A stretch of 64,000 bases of DNA from Alphaproteobacteria bacterium (GTDB lineage: Bacteria; Pseudomonadota; Alphaproteobacteria; Micavibrionales; Micavibrionaceae). The first letter of the stretch is position 1, and each line of letters begins with the position of its first letter. Under the pieces are notes generated by a model. The model searched no databases and was not told where the DNA came from. It saw only the letters and a program-made list of their open reading frames with translations. The stretch covers positions 151,501-215,500 of the forward strand of contig JAGNKE010000002.1 in assembly GCA_018000295.1 (NCBI GenBank), in the 5' to 3' direction. A program made the translations under genes and the position numbers. Positions 17,256 to 25,800 of the stretch are shown here, in pieces.

Positions 17256-17903
17256 TTACCCTCCACCCTCACCACCAGCCGCCGCCCCCCTAAACCGCGT
17301 CGGGATGGAAACCGCCAGCAATCCCGCCGCATAATGCCACAGCGGCACATCGCACATCACCATACGCTGCACATATTCGTTCATCCCCGCCCCCAGCCCG
17401 AATAGACCGCCCCCGCCCGAAGGCGGCGAGGCACCGACGATCAGCCGCACCACACCCATGACCACAGCACAAGCCAGCAGAACAGCGCCGCCCCGCCTCA
17501 CCCATCCGGCATCGGCTGCGCCCAGCGTGGCGAGAACCCCGCCCCGGCTGACGAAAAACACCAGCAGCGCGTAGACAGGAGCCAGCAGGACCGTATAGGG
17601 AATATCCTCTTGCCACAAACTGAACGGCCACGAAGCCGCCAGCCCCAGCGCCCCCCACGGCGCAGCAACAAAAAACGCGTACCGCCCAATACTCATCTGC
17701 AGGAAAAGCCCTACCGCCACCCCGCCGAGAAGCAGGGCGATTAGAACGGAGGCAACCGGCATTTCCACCGCATTACCCACATCGTAAAGCTCCCCCGAAG
17801 CCGACAAGGTGCCGCCCAGAATGCCGAGGCACAAAAACGTGCAATAACCCCCGGCAACCCAAAGCGATGTCAAATGTTGTGCCTTATTCGAATCGTGTTC
17901 CAT
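17256..17903 (-). CDS. Uncharacterised polytopic membrane protein
   Basis: The 215-residue protein has about five or six hydrophobic segments (around residues 13-33, 50-68, 74-92, 102-118, 135-155 and 184-200). Between the last two is a Gly-rich loop (SPPSGGGGLFGLGAG), and the C-terminal tail is Gly-rich. No conserved transporter or enzyme motif is visible. AAGGGA precedes the ATG. It lies 58 nt downstream of the GNAT gene on the same strand and 70 nt upstream of comM; co-transcription is plausible. The family is not recognised. Confidence 0.65.
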   Translation of the reverse strand: MEHDSNKAQHLTSLWVAGGYCTFLCLGILGGTLSASGELYDVGNAVEMPVASVLIALLLGGVAVGLFLQMSIGRYAFFVAAPWGALGLAASWPFSLWQEDIPYTVLLAPVYALLVFFVSRGGVLATLGAADAGWVRRGGAVLLACAVVMGVVRLIVGASPPSGGGGLFGLGAGMNEYVQRMVMCDVPLWHYAAGLLAVSIPTRFRGAAAGGEGGG

Positions 17904-17961
17904 AAAAAATATCCCTTAAAAAAATGAAACCAAAACGCTTTAAAATCTTACGGTAAGAGGA

Positions 17962-18699
17962 TCAGACCAGCAACTTCCACATCTTCAGATGCGGAATCCC
18001 GTCCTCATCAAACAGCTCTCCGTCCCCGACATACCAGTTTTTCTCGTAAAACGGTACGGCGCTCTCCCGCGCATGGACGTAAATTGTTTTCGCCTCATGC
18101 TCCCGCGCCACCCGCTCGCAATAGATCATCAGCGCTCGCCCGATCCCGCGCCCCTGCAGCTCCGGCGCCACCGCCACGCGCTGCATTTTCATGGATTTTC
18201 CCTCGGGCACCAGAACGGCGGTCGCGCACACCGTCTCCCCCTCCAGCCCGACAATATGAAGATGATCCGCCTCCGCCGCCAGCTCCTCCGCCGAAAAGCT
18301 TAAGCCCAGCGGCACCCGCAACACCGCCTCCCGCAGCCGCACAGCCTCCCGGTACATCGGCCCGTCATGCGCGATAACCTCAAACACGATATCGGGCATG
18401 GATTCGATCCGGAGCTTCACAGACAGGCTTTCCGGCAAGACCTCCGGTTCCCTCTCCGCAAATTCATAGGTCATTTCGCCATACGTTGAACCCGGCCCGT
18501 CATCCCTGCCCCCCCGCCAGCGGCCAAGAGAAAACAGCACCAGACCCAAAAGAAAAGGTATCCCGCCGACCATAAGGGCCATCGGGGCCATACCGCCCCC
18601 GCTCCCGATGGAAAAAAGCAAAATACAGCCGCCGGACAAAACCGCTATCGCAAACCCGCAGAAAGCCAGCATTCCGCCAAAAAAACTTTTTACACCCAT
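17962..18699 (-). CDS. Membrane-anchored GNAT acetyltransferase
   Basis: From the ATG at 18699 the protein has 245 residues. Two hydrophobic spans near residues 8-30 and 36-55 anchor it in the inner membrane. A GNAT domain occupies roughly 90-245, with the acetyl-CoA loop E-L-Q-G-R-G-I-G-R-A-L-M and the strand-5 to Tyr region V-H-A-R-E-S-A-V-P-F-Y-E-K. These are the standard signs of an active N-acetyltransferase of the YdfB/ElaA-like kind. The frame also opens from a TTG three codons earlier. Membrane anchoring of a GNAT is unusual. The substrate cannot be told; the neighbour downstream is an unknown membrane protein. Confidence 0.82.
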   Translation of the reverse strand: MGVKSFFGGMLAFCGFAIAVLSGGCILLFSIGSGGGMAPMALMVGGIPFLLGLVLFSLGRWRGGRDDGPGSTYGEMTYEFAEREPEVLPESLSVKLRIESMPDIVFEVIAHDGPMYREAVRLREAVLRVPLGLSFSAEELAAEADHLHIVGLEGETVCATAVLVPEGKSMKMQRVAVAPELQGRGIGRALMIYCERVAREHEAKTIYVHARESAVPFYEKNWYVGDGELFDEDGIPHLKMWKLLV

Positions 18700-18944
18700 A
18701 GACGTCAAAGCCTCAAAAACCGCACCAATTTAACACAACCTCTCACCCGCGCCTAAAAATAACCCCCCGAATCAATGCATAAATTTTTAAGATTTTACGC
18801 CTTTACCCATACGCAGGCACAAAAATCCATAAAAATAATAACAACAATATCAATAACTTATAAGATTTTAACCGATCTTAAGCACTTCTTAACCATTACC
18901 CCTTAAATGAGAGGATAAGAGACTACACATAGGAGACTTTAAAT

Positions 18945-19568
18945 ATGAACGACGATGGCAGTAGAAGCAGAAGCAACAAATACCCCGCTCTCTTCCGCGC
19001 TGAGTACCTTCTTCCCACGATTATGAAAGGCATCTTGACCAAACACATTCCCCTCAACCCCGAAGCCGAAAGCTCCCTCCACACGGTCATCAGCGAGATG
19101 GAGCCCGATATCGCCCTGCTCTGCTGTGCGAACATCGCCCGTGAGATTTACATTTATGAAAAAAACCGCGAACTGGACCTTGCCCTGCTGGGTGTCCTGA
19201 GCGACAAGATCATTAAGGAGTTCCGCCCGGTCTGCAAACTGGCCGAAACCAACCCCGCCGCCCGTGATGCCAAGCTGCAGGCTCTGCTGCCCCGCCTCTC
19301 CGAGCGCATGGAAAAGCTCATGGACAACCTCGCCTTAACGAAAGTTGCGCTGGAAATCTATGACGCCAACGCCGCCGATATTCTCGACATCCTCTTGATC
19401 CAGCTGCAGGGCCAGTTCCTGATCGTGGACCAGTTGATCGAACTGCGGACCGAAGCCCTCCTGTATGAGGATACCGCCGTGGAGGACGAAAATATGCTGC
19501 CCGCCATCGCCGGAATTCAGGAAGAGAGACGGGAAACCAACATCATCCCCTTCCGCCCCAAAGGATAA
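18945..19568 (+). CDS. Uncharacterised cytoplasmic helical protein
   Basis: The 207-residue protein is nearly all helix by composition, with many Leu, Glu and Ala, and has no membrane span. Two neighbouring Cys occur at residues 64-65 (LLCCANIAREIYIYEKN). The C-terminus ends with N-I-I-P-F-R-P-K-G, a short motif often seen at the end of small alphaproteobacterial proteins. TAGGAG lies ahead of the ATG, and an AT-rich 245-bp region upstream probably holds the promoter. A strong terminator follows the stop, so the gene is monocistronic. The family is not recognised. Confidence 0.7.
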   Translation: MNDDGSRSRSNKYPALFRAEYLLPTIMKGILTKHIPLNPEAESSLHTVISEMEPDIALLCCANIAREIYIYEKNRELDLALLGVLSDKIIKEFRPVCKLAETNPAARDAKLQALLPRLSERMEKLMDNLALTKVALEIYDANAADILDILLIQLQGQFLIVDQLIELRTEALLYEDTAVEDENMLPAIAGIQEERRETNIIPFRPKG

Positions 19569-19608
19569 AAGGTTTATGACTCCTCAGAACTTTGTTTGAG
19601 TGAACTTC

Positions 19609-19637
19609 CCCGGCCCCTAAAGCCGGGGATTTTTTTG
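19609..19637 (+). terminator. Rho-independent terminator
   Basis: CCCCGGC at 19609-19615 pairs with GCCGGGG at 19623-19629 over a 7-nt loop and is followed by ATTTTTTTG. It ends the gene at 18945-19568 and lies only a few bases before the next start codon. Confidence 0.9.
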
Positions 19638-19644
19638 TAAAAAA

Positions 19645-20256
19645 ATGCTACCATGCCCCATGCCTTGGCACGCTGAAAATTTCGAAAGATTTAGAAAAAG
19701 AATGAAAGACGCAAAGACTGAACAAGTCGATGTAAATGGCTTCGGCAAAATGACGGTATACACAGGGCAAATACTGGACTCCTCTTTCTGGGCGCACGTC
19801 GATATTTCAAGAGAGGGGTTTGCAAAAAACCTTGATATTTCTGCCTGCCTCGCACGGGATTTCACCCGCAAATTTGTCACGAACACGCTGCCGGACGCGA
19901 TGACCTACATTGTATCCTTGAATTGCTCCTATGACAAAAACCTGCAGGAAGGGGAAAAAACCTTCCCCGAAGATTTGGAAAATCCGGTCAGGTACTTCGA
20001 TAATCAGGAAGATATCGTTAACCTTCTCTGGCGCGACGGTCTGGTCCCTGAATGGATCGACTTACATGTATTCAAAGCGGATGAAAATTTCACTCATATA
20101 AATTTAGCGTGTTGCGGCCGATTTACATCCAACAAACAACTTATTTACCATATGTACGAATACGCCCCCTTTATCGAAAAGGGCCCGGCCCTTCCAACCG
20201 GATACAAGGAAGGCGTTAAATTCGATCTGCACTGGCGGCAGAATAAACAGACCTAG
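19645..20256 (+). CDS. Uncharacterised protein beginning at a terminator edge
   Basis: The frame from 19645 gives 203 residues; a second ATG at 19660 gives 198. No Shine-Dalgarno is visible and the first ATG comes just after the T-run of the preceding terminator, so initiation is unclear: a leaderless message or a later start (Met20, about 19702) is possible. The protein is soluble, rich in Asp, Lys, Phe and Trp, with segments such as F-D-N-Q-E-D-I-V-N-L-L-W-R-D-G and V-P-E-W-I-D-L-H-V. It has the feel of small immunity-type or contact-dependent accessory proteins, but I cannot name a family. The AT-leaning composition differs from its neighbours, and the gene is followed by a 191-bp inverted-repeat element, so recent gain is possible. 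Confidence 0.6.
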   Translation: MLPCPMPWHAENFERFRKRMKDAKTEQVDVNGFGKMTVYTGQILDSSFWAHVDISREGFAKNLDISACLARDFTRKFVTNTLPDAMTYIVSLNCSYDKNLQEGEKTFPEDLENPVRYFDNQEDIVNLLWRDGLVPEWIDLHVFKADENFTHINLACCGRFTSNKQLIYHMYEYAPFIEKGPALPTGYKEGVKFDLHWRQNKQT

Positions 20257-20266
20257 GCTCATAACC

Positions 20267-20457
20267 CACCGCTTTTATAAAGTCAGCGAAAACACGGGTT
20301 TTCGAGAACCGCATCGCAGAATACTTAAACATATTTGAGAAGCGGAAGCGGAGACAACGGCCCGAAAGGGCGTTGGACGCCGAAGGCGCCCGAAGGGCGA
20401 GCGCCGTAAAGCGGCGCGAGTCAAAACCCGTGTTTGCAGGTCTTTAGAAAAGCGGTG
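20267..20457. repeat. 191-bp structured element with 35-36 bp terminal inverted repeats
   Basis: The left arm (20267-20302) begins CACCGCTTTTATAAAG and ends AAACACGGGTTTT. The right arm (20423-20457) is its imperfect reverse complement: CACCGCTTTTCTAAAG and AAACACGGGTTTT when read on the minus strand, with the mismatches gathered in the middle. Between the arms is a run of short hairpins: 20355-20375 (GCCC-GAAA-GGGC core), 20378-20388 (CGCC-GAA-GGCG), 20387-20399 (CGCCC-GAA-GGGCG) and 20401-20417 (GCGCCG and CGGCGC). It fills the gap between the convergent gene at 19645 and hinT. It could be a MITE-like element or act as a bidirectional terminator or stable RNA. Confidence 0.75.
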
Positions 20458-20460
20458 AAA

Positions 20461-20832
20461 CTAAGCTGCGATCTTCGTCAGCATCGGCCCCAGCCGCCTC
20501 CCGCCGAGAATATGCAGGTGGAAATGCGGCACTTCCTGCCCGCTATTCATCCCCGTATTCGTAATCGTGCGAAAACCGTCCGCCGCCAGCCCCTGCTCCG
20601 CCGCAATCTTGGCGACCGCATCGAAAAACGCCTTGATCTCCGCCGCGCTCGCCTTCGCCCCGAAATCGGAAATCGAAACATAGGCACCTTTCGGGATCAC
20701 GAGGATATGCACCGGCGCCTGCGGGTTGATATCTTTAAAGGCAAGAACATGGTCGTCCTCATAGACTTTGCCGCAGGGAATCTCCCCGCGCAGGATTTTG
20801 GCGAAGATGTTATTCGAATCATAGCTGCTCAT
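20461..20832 (-). CDS. hinT: HIT-family nucleotide phosphoramidase (HinT-like)
   Basis: The 123-residue protein is a histidine-triad nucleotide hydrolase or transferase. It has the signature H-F-H-L-H-I-L at about 104-110 and the N-terminal [12 protein letters not shown] core, with [22 protein letters not shown]. HinT members remove AMP from aminoacyl-adenylates and adenosine phosphoramidates. AAGGA precedes the ATG. It is divergent from panD with about 70 nt between them. Its 3' end abuts the inverted-repeat element. Confidence 0.94.
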   Translation of the reverse strand: MSSYDSNNIFAKILRGEIPCGKVYEDDHVLAFKDINPQAPVHILVIPKGAYVSISDFGAKASAAEIKAFFDAVAKIAAEQGLAADGFRTITNTGMNSGQEVPHFHLHILGGRRLGPMLTKIAA

Positions 20833-20901
20833 GGCGTTTTTCCTTGCTTTTTTAGGTCAGGAAGACCAGATTACACAGCGTTTGCAAGGAAAGTAAAGAC
20901 C

Positions 20902-21279
20902 ATGATCCTGACCCTGCTCAAGGCCAAGCTGCACCGCGCCACAATCACCCGCGCCGATCTGGATTACGAGGGGTCGATCACCATCGACGCGAATCTTCTT
21001 GAAAAATCCGGCATCCTCCCTCACGAGCAGGTTGACGTGCTGGACATAACGAACGGCGCTCGCCTGACCACCTACGCCATTCCCGGTCCGCGCAACTCCG
21101 GCGAGATCGGCATCAACGGCGCCGCCGCGCATCTCGTGAAACCCGGTGATCTGGTGATAATCTGCGCCTACGCGCAGATGGACGCACAGGAAGCCCGGAA
21201 CTTCCACCCCTCGATTCTTCTGCTCGATGAAAAAAACCGGATCAAGCACACCGCCCTCAAAAGCGGCCACGCCGCCTGA
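20902..21279 (+). CDS. panD: Aspartate 1-decarboxylase proenzyme
   Basis: The enzyme converts L-aspartate to beta-alanine for pantothenate and coenzyme A. The 125-residue product has the self-cleavage site D-Y-E-G-S-I-T-I-D; cleavage between Gly24 and Ser25 forms the pyruvoyl cofactor. Other family marks are K-L-H-R-A-T-I-T near the start, N-G-A-R-L-T-T-Y and [13 protein letters not shown] longer frame from 20434 is a shadow through hinT; the ATG at 20902 with AAGGAAAG upstream fits the family length. It is divergent from hinT and convergent with the D,D-carboxypeptidase. Confidence 0.96.
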   Translation: MILTLLKAKLHRATITRADLDYEGSITIDANLLEKSGILPHEQVDVLDITNGARLTTYAIPGPRNSGEIGINGAAAHLVKPGDLVIICAYAQMDAQEARNFHPSILLLDEKNRIKHTALKSGHAA

Positions 21280-21291
21280 GGGAAAGATACA

Positions 21292-22266
21292 CTATCGCAC
21301 ACACTCCAGCCCGTCCGGCGCCTCGGCGGGACAAACGATCTCTTCCGGTTCCCGGAGATCCGCCTGATGAATCCGCGCCTCCCCCTCCGGCTTTTTCGGA
21401 ACCGGAACGGCGAACGCCTGATCCAGAATCGCCACAAACGCCTTCTCCCGCTCCTGCGCGTTTTTCCCGCCGACATACGACGCAATCACCCGCCGCTCCC
21501 CCTGCTGGACATGCGCGGTCAGCGCATAGCCCGCATCGCACGTATAGCCCGTCTTCCCGAAGATATTCTGGTAAGCAAGGGAGACATTGTGCAAAAGCGT
21601 GTTGGTGTTCTTGAGGCTTTGCCCCCGCACCTTGTCCTCTTTCGTCCCGAGCAACGCCGCCAAAGCCGGATGATGGTCGGAGATGTATTTCAAAAGCAAA
21701 GCCAGATCGCGGGTCGTCGATCCGCCCGCCTGCACACGGACAAGCCGCTTGGGCAACCCGCTGGCATTGTAAAACTGCGTATCCCCCATCCCCAGTTCCT
21801 GCGCCCGCCGGTTCATCAACGTGACGAACTCAATTTCCGTCCGCCCGGCCTTGTAGGCCTTGGCCGTATATTCCGCAATCGTCGCCGCCAGATCGTTATA
21901 GGAACTGATCGCCGCGCCCTTCATCGCATCGCCCAGCCGCACCGAACCCCGCCAGCCCGAAAGCCGCTCCATATCGGCCCGCAAGCTCGTATTGCTGGCG
22001 ATCACCAGTCGGTCATCGACAGACATCAACCCCTGATCGACCGCCTCCTGCGCCAAAAGCAACGTCATCAATTTTGTCATGGAAGCAGGCTGCACCCGCA
22101 CCCCCGCATCCTTCTCCAGCAGAACCTGCCCGCTTAGAGCGTCCATCACGAAATACGATTCACGTTCGGCAACGCACTGCGCCTCCGCGCTTTCCACGCC
22201 CCACAGCGTAATAAGCGCGAGAGTCGCGGCACGAAAAGTTTGTTCGATGGAACGGAAGACAGCCAT
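21292..22266 (-). CDS. D-alanyl-D-alanine carboxypeptidase (S11, PBP5/6 type)
   Basis: The 324-residue enzyme trims the terminal D-Ala from peptidoglycan stem peptides in the periplasm. It has an N-terminal hydrophobic segment acting as signal peptide (about 8-28, ending near EAQC). The three active-site motifs are S-M-T-K near residue 62, S-Y-N near 116 and K-T-G near 239. The C-terminal part after the KTG domain is short and carries A-V-P-V-P-K-K-P, without the usual long beta-rich domain or amphipathic anchor of PBP5. It ends in a Cys-containing segment (IVCPAEAPDGLECVR) that could form a disulfide. It is divergent from trxA. Confidence 0.92.
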   Translation of the reverse strand: MAVFRSIEQTFRAATLALITLWGVESAEAQCVAERESYFVMDALSGQVLLEKDAGVRVQPASMTKLMTLLLAQEAVDQGLMSVDDRLVIASNTSLRADMERLSGWRGSVRLGDAMKGAAISSYNDLAATIAEYTAKAYKAGRTEIEFVTLMNRRAQELGMGDTQFYNASGLPKRLVRVQAGGSTTRDLALLLKYISDHHPALAALLGTKEDKVRGQSLKNTNTLLHNVSLAYQNIFGKTGYTCDAGYALTAHVQQGERRVIASYVGGKNAQEREKAFVAILDQAFAVPVPKKPEGEARIHQADLREPEEIVCPAEAPDGLECVR

Positions 22267-22390
22267 ATTTCTTTATACATAATTCAAGGAAGATGAAAAG
22301 TCTTTCCTGTTGCAGAAAGAGAGGCCGTAACTTTTCCCCTTAAAATTTCGAACATTTAACAGAATAAAGAGGATAAACCCGCAGGATGCC

Positions 22391-22418
22391 TTGACCGAAA
22401 GCCCGTTTGAGCCATAGT
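22391..22418 (+). promoter_or_regulatory. Putative sigma-70 promoter of trxA
   Basis: TTGACC at 22391-22396 and CATAGT at 22413-22418 are separated by 16 bases and lie 34 nt before the trxA start. The -35 box is good and the -10 box is weak. No other candidate in the 186-bp gap looked better. This is inference from sequence only. Confidence 0.4.
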
Positions 22419-22452
22419 GAGAGGATATTGCGTAGAGTTAAGGAGAATCACT

Positions 22453-22773
22453 ATGAGCCTGCAATCCGTCACCGACAAGGACTTCGCAAAAGAAGTCGTG
22501 GAATCCGAACAGCCCGTTCTGGTCGATTTCTGGGCGGAATGGTGCGCCCCGTGCCAGCGCTTCTTGCCCATCGTCGAGGAGGTCGCCGGCGAAATGGCCG
22601 GAAAGGTGAAAATCGTCAAGATGAACATTGAAGAATCGCCTGAAACACCCACCAAATACGGCGTCAAGGGCATCCCAACCATCATGCTCTTCAAGGGCGG
22701 CAAACTGGTCGATACCCGCATGAGCGGAATGCCGAAATCCCAGCTCGTCGCCTGGCTGGAAAATCACGTCTGA
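22453..22773 (+). CDS. trxA: Thioredoxin with CAPC active site
   Basis: The protein of 106 residues is a small dithiol-disulfide reductase of the cytoplasm. The fold landmarks are V-D-F-W-A-E-W-C-A-P-C at 24-34, the cis-Pro segment K-G-I-P-T-I-M-L-F and F-K-G-G-K-L-V-D. The active site reads C-A-P-C rather than the usual C-G-P-C, a change at a position known to tune redox potential. The start at 22453 follows AAGGAGAATCACT, with AGGAG well placed; a longer frame from 22417 lacks such a signal. In alphaproteobacteria a thioredoxin gene commonly lies beside addA; here it is convergent with addA rather than in line. Confidence 0.95.
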   Translation: MSLQSVTDKDFAKEVVESEQPVLVDFWAEWCAPCQRFLPIVEEVAGEMAGKVKIVKMNIEESPETPTKYGVKGIPTIMLFKGGKLVDTRMSGMPKSQLVAWLENHV

Positions 22774-22843
22774 GTCAGCCGATTACTCATTAACCTTCTG
22801 TGGATAAAAGCCTTTATCGGCCAACAATGAACCTTAAATCGGC

Positions 22844-25800
22844 CTAAATGACCTTGTCCAATTCCGGGTCAGGCAGAATCATCAGCCGCGGCCCATCCGT
22901 CCACAGCAAGGCCGAGATAACCGTTTTTGCCGGATAAATGGCCTTCACCGCATCCCTGTACGCCCGCATCTGCTTGAGATAAATCCGCGGTACCCCGGAA
23001 ACCTCCGGCGGCGGCGGCCGGTTCGTCTTGTAATCCAGAATCCACACGCCGTCCTCGCGCACGACAAGCCGGTCAATCTGCCCGCTGAGAATACGGTTGC
23101 CCTCCAGAAGCGCCGTCAGCGGCACTTCCGCCAACCCACCCGCCTCGAAAAACGGCGCCGTAACCGGATCGGTCATCAACGCCAGAACCTCACACACGAT
23201 ACTCTCGCGCTGCTCCTCGGTTAAATCCACCCCGTACGTCTCAACATAAATGCGCGCACCCTGTGCCCGCCGCTCCAGCGCAAACGTTGGCAAAAACTGC
23301 AACAGCTTATGCGTAAGATTACCCCGCAGGAAACGCAGACCCTGCCCGGCCTCCAGCGGAGAAAGCACAGGAAAGTTGTCTTCCTCCTGCGTCGCCCGCG
23401 ACGGCACCAGCGGCCGCGGGGGATCGGGTTCTCCCGGAGCCGCTTGATAAACCCATGTCGGCGGGTCGCTACGATCCATTGAACCGATCATCTCACCTTT
23501 AATCTTATCCCCCGTTTTTGCGGTCTGATCACGCGCATAACGAAGACCACCATCCTCAAGAATTTCAACGCCCTCAAGTCGTTGAAGCCCCATCCTCACT
23601 TTATCGTGCCAGGATTCACGCTTTGCGGTCCGGCTTCCCTTAAAACCACAGACGTACAACCGATCTGCAGCCCGCGTCATGGCGACATAAAGCAATCGGT
23701 TGTTTTCAGCATCCAGTGCGCTCTCCAGAATCTGGCGCTTCTCTTTATATTGTTGCGGAGCATCGTCGTCGCGGGGCGCCCAAAGCGGAAAATTCAATCC
23801 GGTTTTGTCCGGCCAGAGCAGCATAGGGACTTTCTGGCTGTTGGGCGTCGGCACCGTATCGGGTAAAATGACAATCGGAGCTTGTAGGCCTTTCGCGCCG
23901 TGTACGGTCATGATTCGAACCTGCCTCCCTGCTTCCTCCATCTCGCGTTTGATTTCTTTATGAAGGGATTCGAAATGGGCCACAAAGAGCTCAAGGGAAT
24001 CCATATGGTTTTTCCCGAAATTGATCGCGGCGTTTAAAAACTCCTCAATCGGATCGCGGGCATCCTCCCCCAGACGCGACAGAATGGCCATCATCCCGCT
24101 TGTTTTATGCGCCGGACAGACAGAAGTTAGAACTCGCATGAAAAGGCGGTAGACGCCGCCGTTCATGGAATCGTATCGCAGCTGCGATAAATATTGGCGG
24201 ACGCATTCGGCGTTCTCCAACGTAATGCCCTTCGGGTCGTCAAGAAGCCTGTGATATGTACGCGATCCGAAATGAACCAATTCTGACCATAAATCTCCTG
24301 TGCGGTCAGCAGCTAAACTAAACAGCTCCTCATCACCCCATCCGATCAGTGGCGATTTGAGAAGACAGGCAAGATTAAGATCATCGGAGGGCAGAAGACA
24401 AAATTTGGCAACGGCCAGCAAATCCTGCACGACCACCTGCGCCCCCAGATCCATTCGGTCCGCGCCGCTGACCGGAATCCCGTGCTGTTTCAGGGCGCGG
24501 ATCATCTCATCGGCCAAAGCAATACGCGTACGGAACAAGATGAGGATATCCCCGGGCTGTACGGCTCGGCCATAAGACTTTAGAACCTCTCCATGTGTGA
24601 GCCATCCATGAATGTGATCGGCGACTTTCTGGGCAAGGCGGGTGGACGCCCGCTCACCCGGATAAACATCCTCGGGAGGATCCCAGAAATTCAGCTTTTT
24701 GTTCTTCTCCTGCTCAAGAATAGGCCACAACTCAACAAGTCCAGCCTGTCCCGTGCGAGTAGAGACGTGATGAACCGTATCTCCACCGAGCGCCTCGCAA
24801 AGATCTTGACGGGCAAAAACGGCATCGACGGCATCGAGAATAGGCTGCGTGGACCGGAAAGAAAATTGCAGGGGCAGTTCCAGCATTGTTTGGCCGAAAT
24901 CATGAATTTTCTGACGAAAAATATCCCGCATACCGCTAAAAGCCTCCGGCGCGGCCCTTTGAAATGAATAGATCGATTGTTTCATATCGCCAACTGTAAA
25001 AGACGTACGGCTGATATCCTGTGCGCCTTTACCAGAAAAAAAATCATCGCTGAGAGCTGAAATGACCTGCCATTGCTCGGGATTCGTATCCTGCGCCTCA
25101 TCGACCAGAATATGGTCGATCCCCTGATCGAGCTTGTACATGATCCAGGGTGTAACCTCGATAGCCTCTTGAGGATTTTCTTCGCGCAAATCTTTGAACT
25201 GTAAGGTTTGTCCGCTTAAAAGATCGCAGGTTTTAAGGATCAGGTCGTCATAATCGAGAGACCCGCGGGCCTGTTTAAGTGCTTCATAACGATCCACGAT
25301 GGCTTGCCCGAGCGTAAACAAATCACGCGAAAGTGCCGCGCATTTAATTTTTTTGAGTGACTCAAAAAATATGAGAGCCCGCTCAGCCTCACCCCTCAAA
25401 ATGTCCTCAGCTTCGGGAAGTCGCTTTTTTGTATCGATGGAAGGAAAGCCGCCAGTAGCGATCGTTCCCTTCTGAGTCAAAAACACGCTGAAGTAGTCCT
25501 GGGACGATTCCATCCTCTCATTCTGACGTTTTGATAACCAGGATAAAAGCTGCTGGCCCTTCTGGCGCTCCGTGTCTTTCCCTTTGACAAGCACCTCCGC
25601 TACTCTCTTCAGTTGCACTTCGCGATCGGCGCTAAAAACCAGGGACTGCGAAAGATAATCTTGTGCGTTCTCCCCGTGTACCACGCCATAAAAACGGCAG
25701 ATTTCAGCATACACAGCTTCGGCATCCTGTCGCCCACCAAGAGTTTTCGAAAGCTGGAACCGCTCCGCACTGACCGCGCTGACCAACGAAATAAACTGGT

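Noticed and set aside
20434..20901. Long open frame extending panD upstream
   Set aside because: It runs antisense through hinT and the panD family starts at the ATG at 20902 with a good ribosome binding site.
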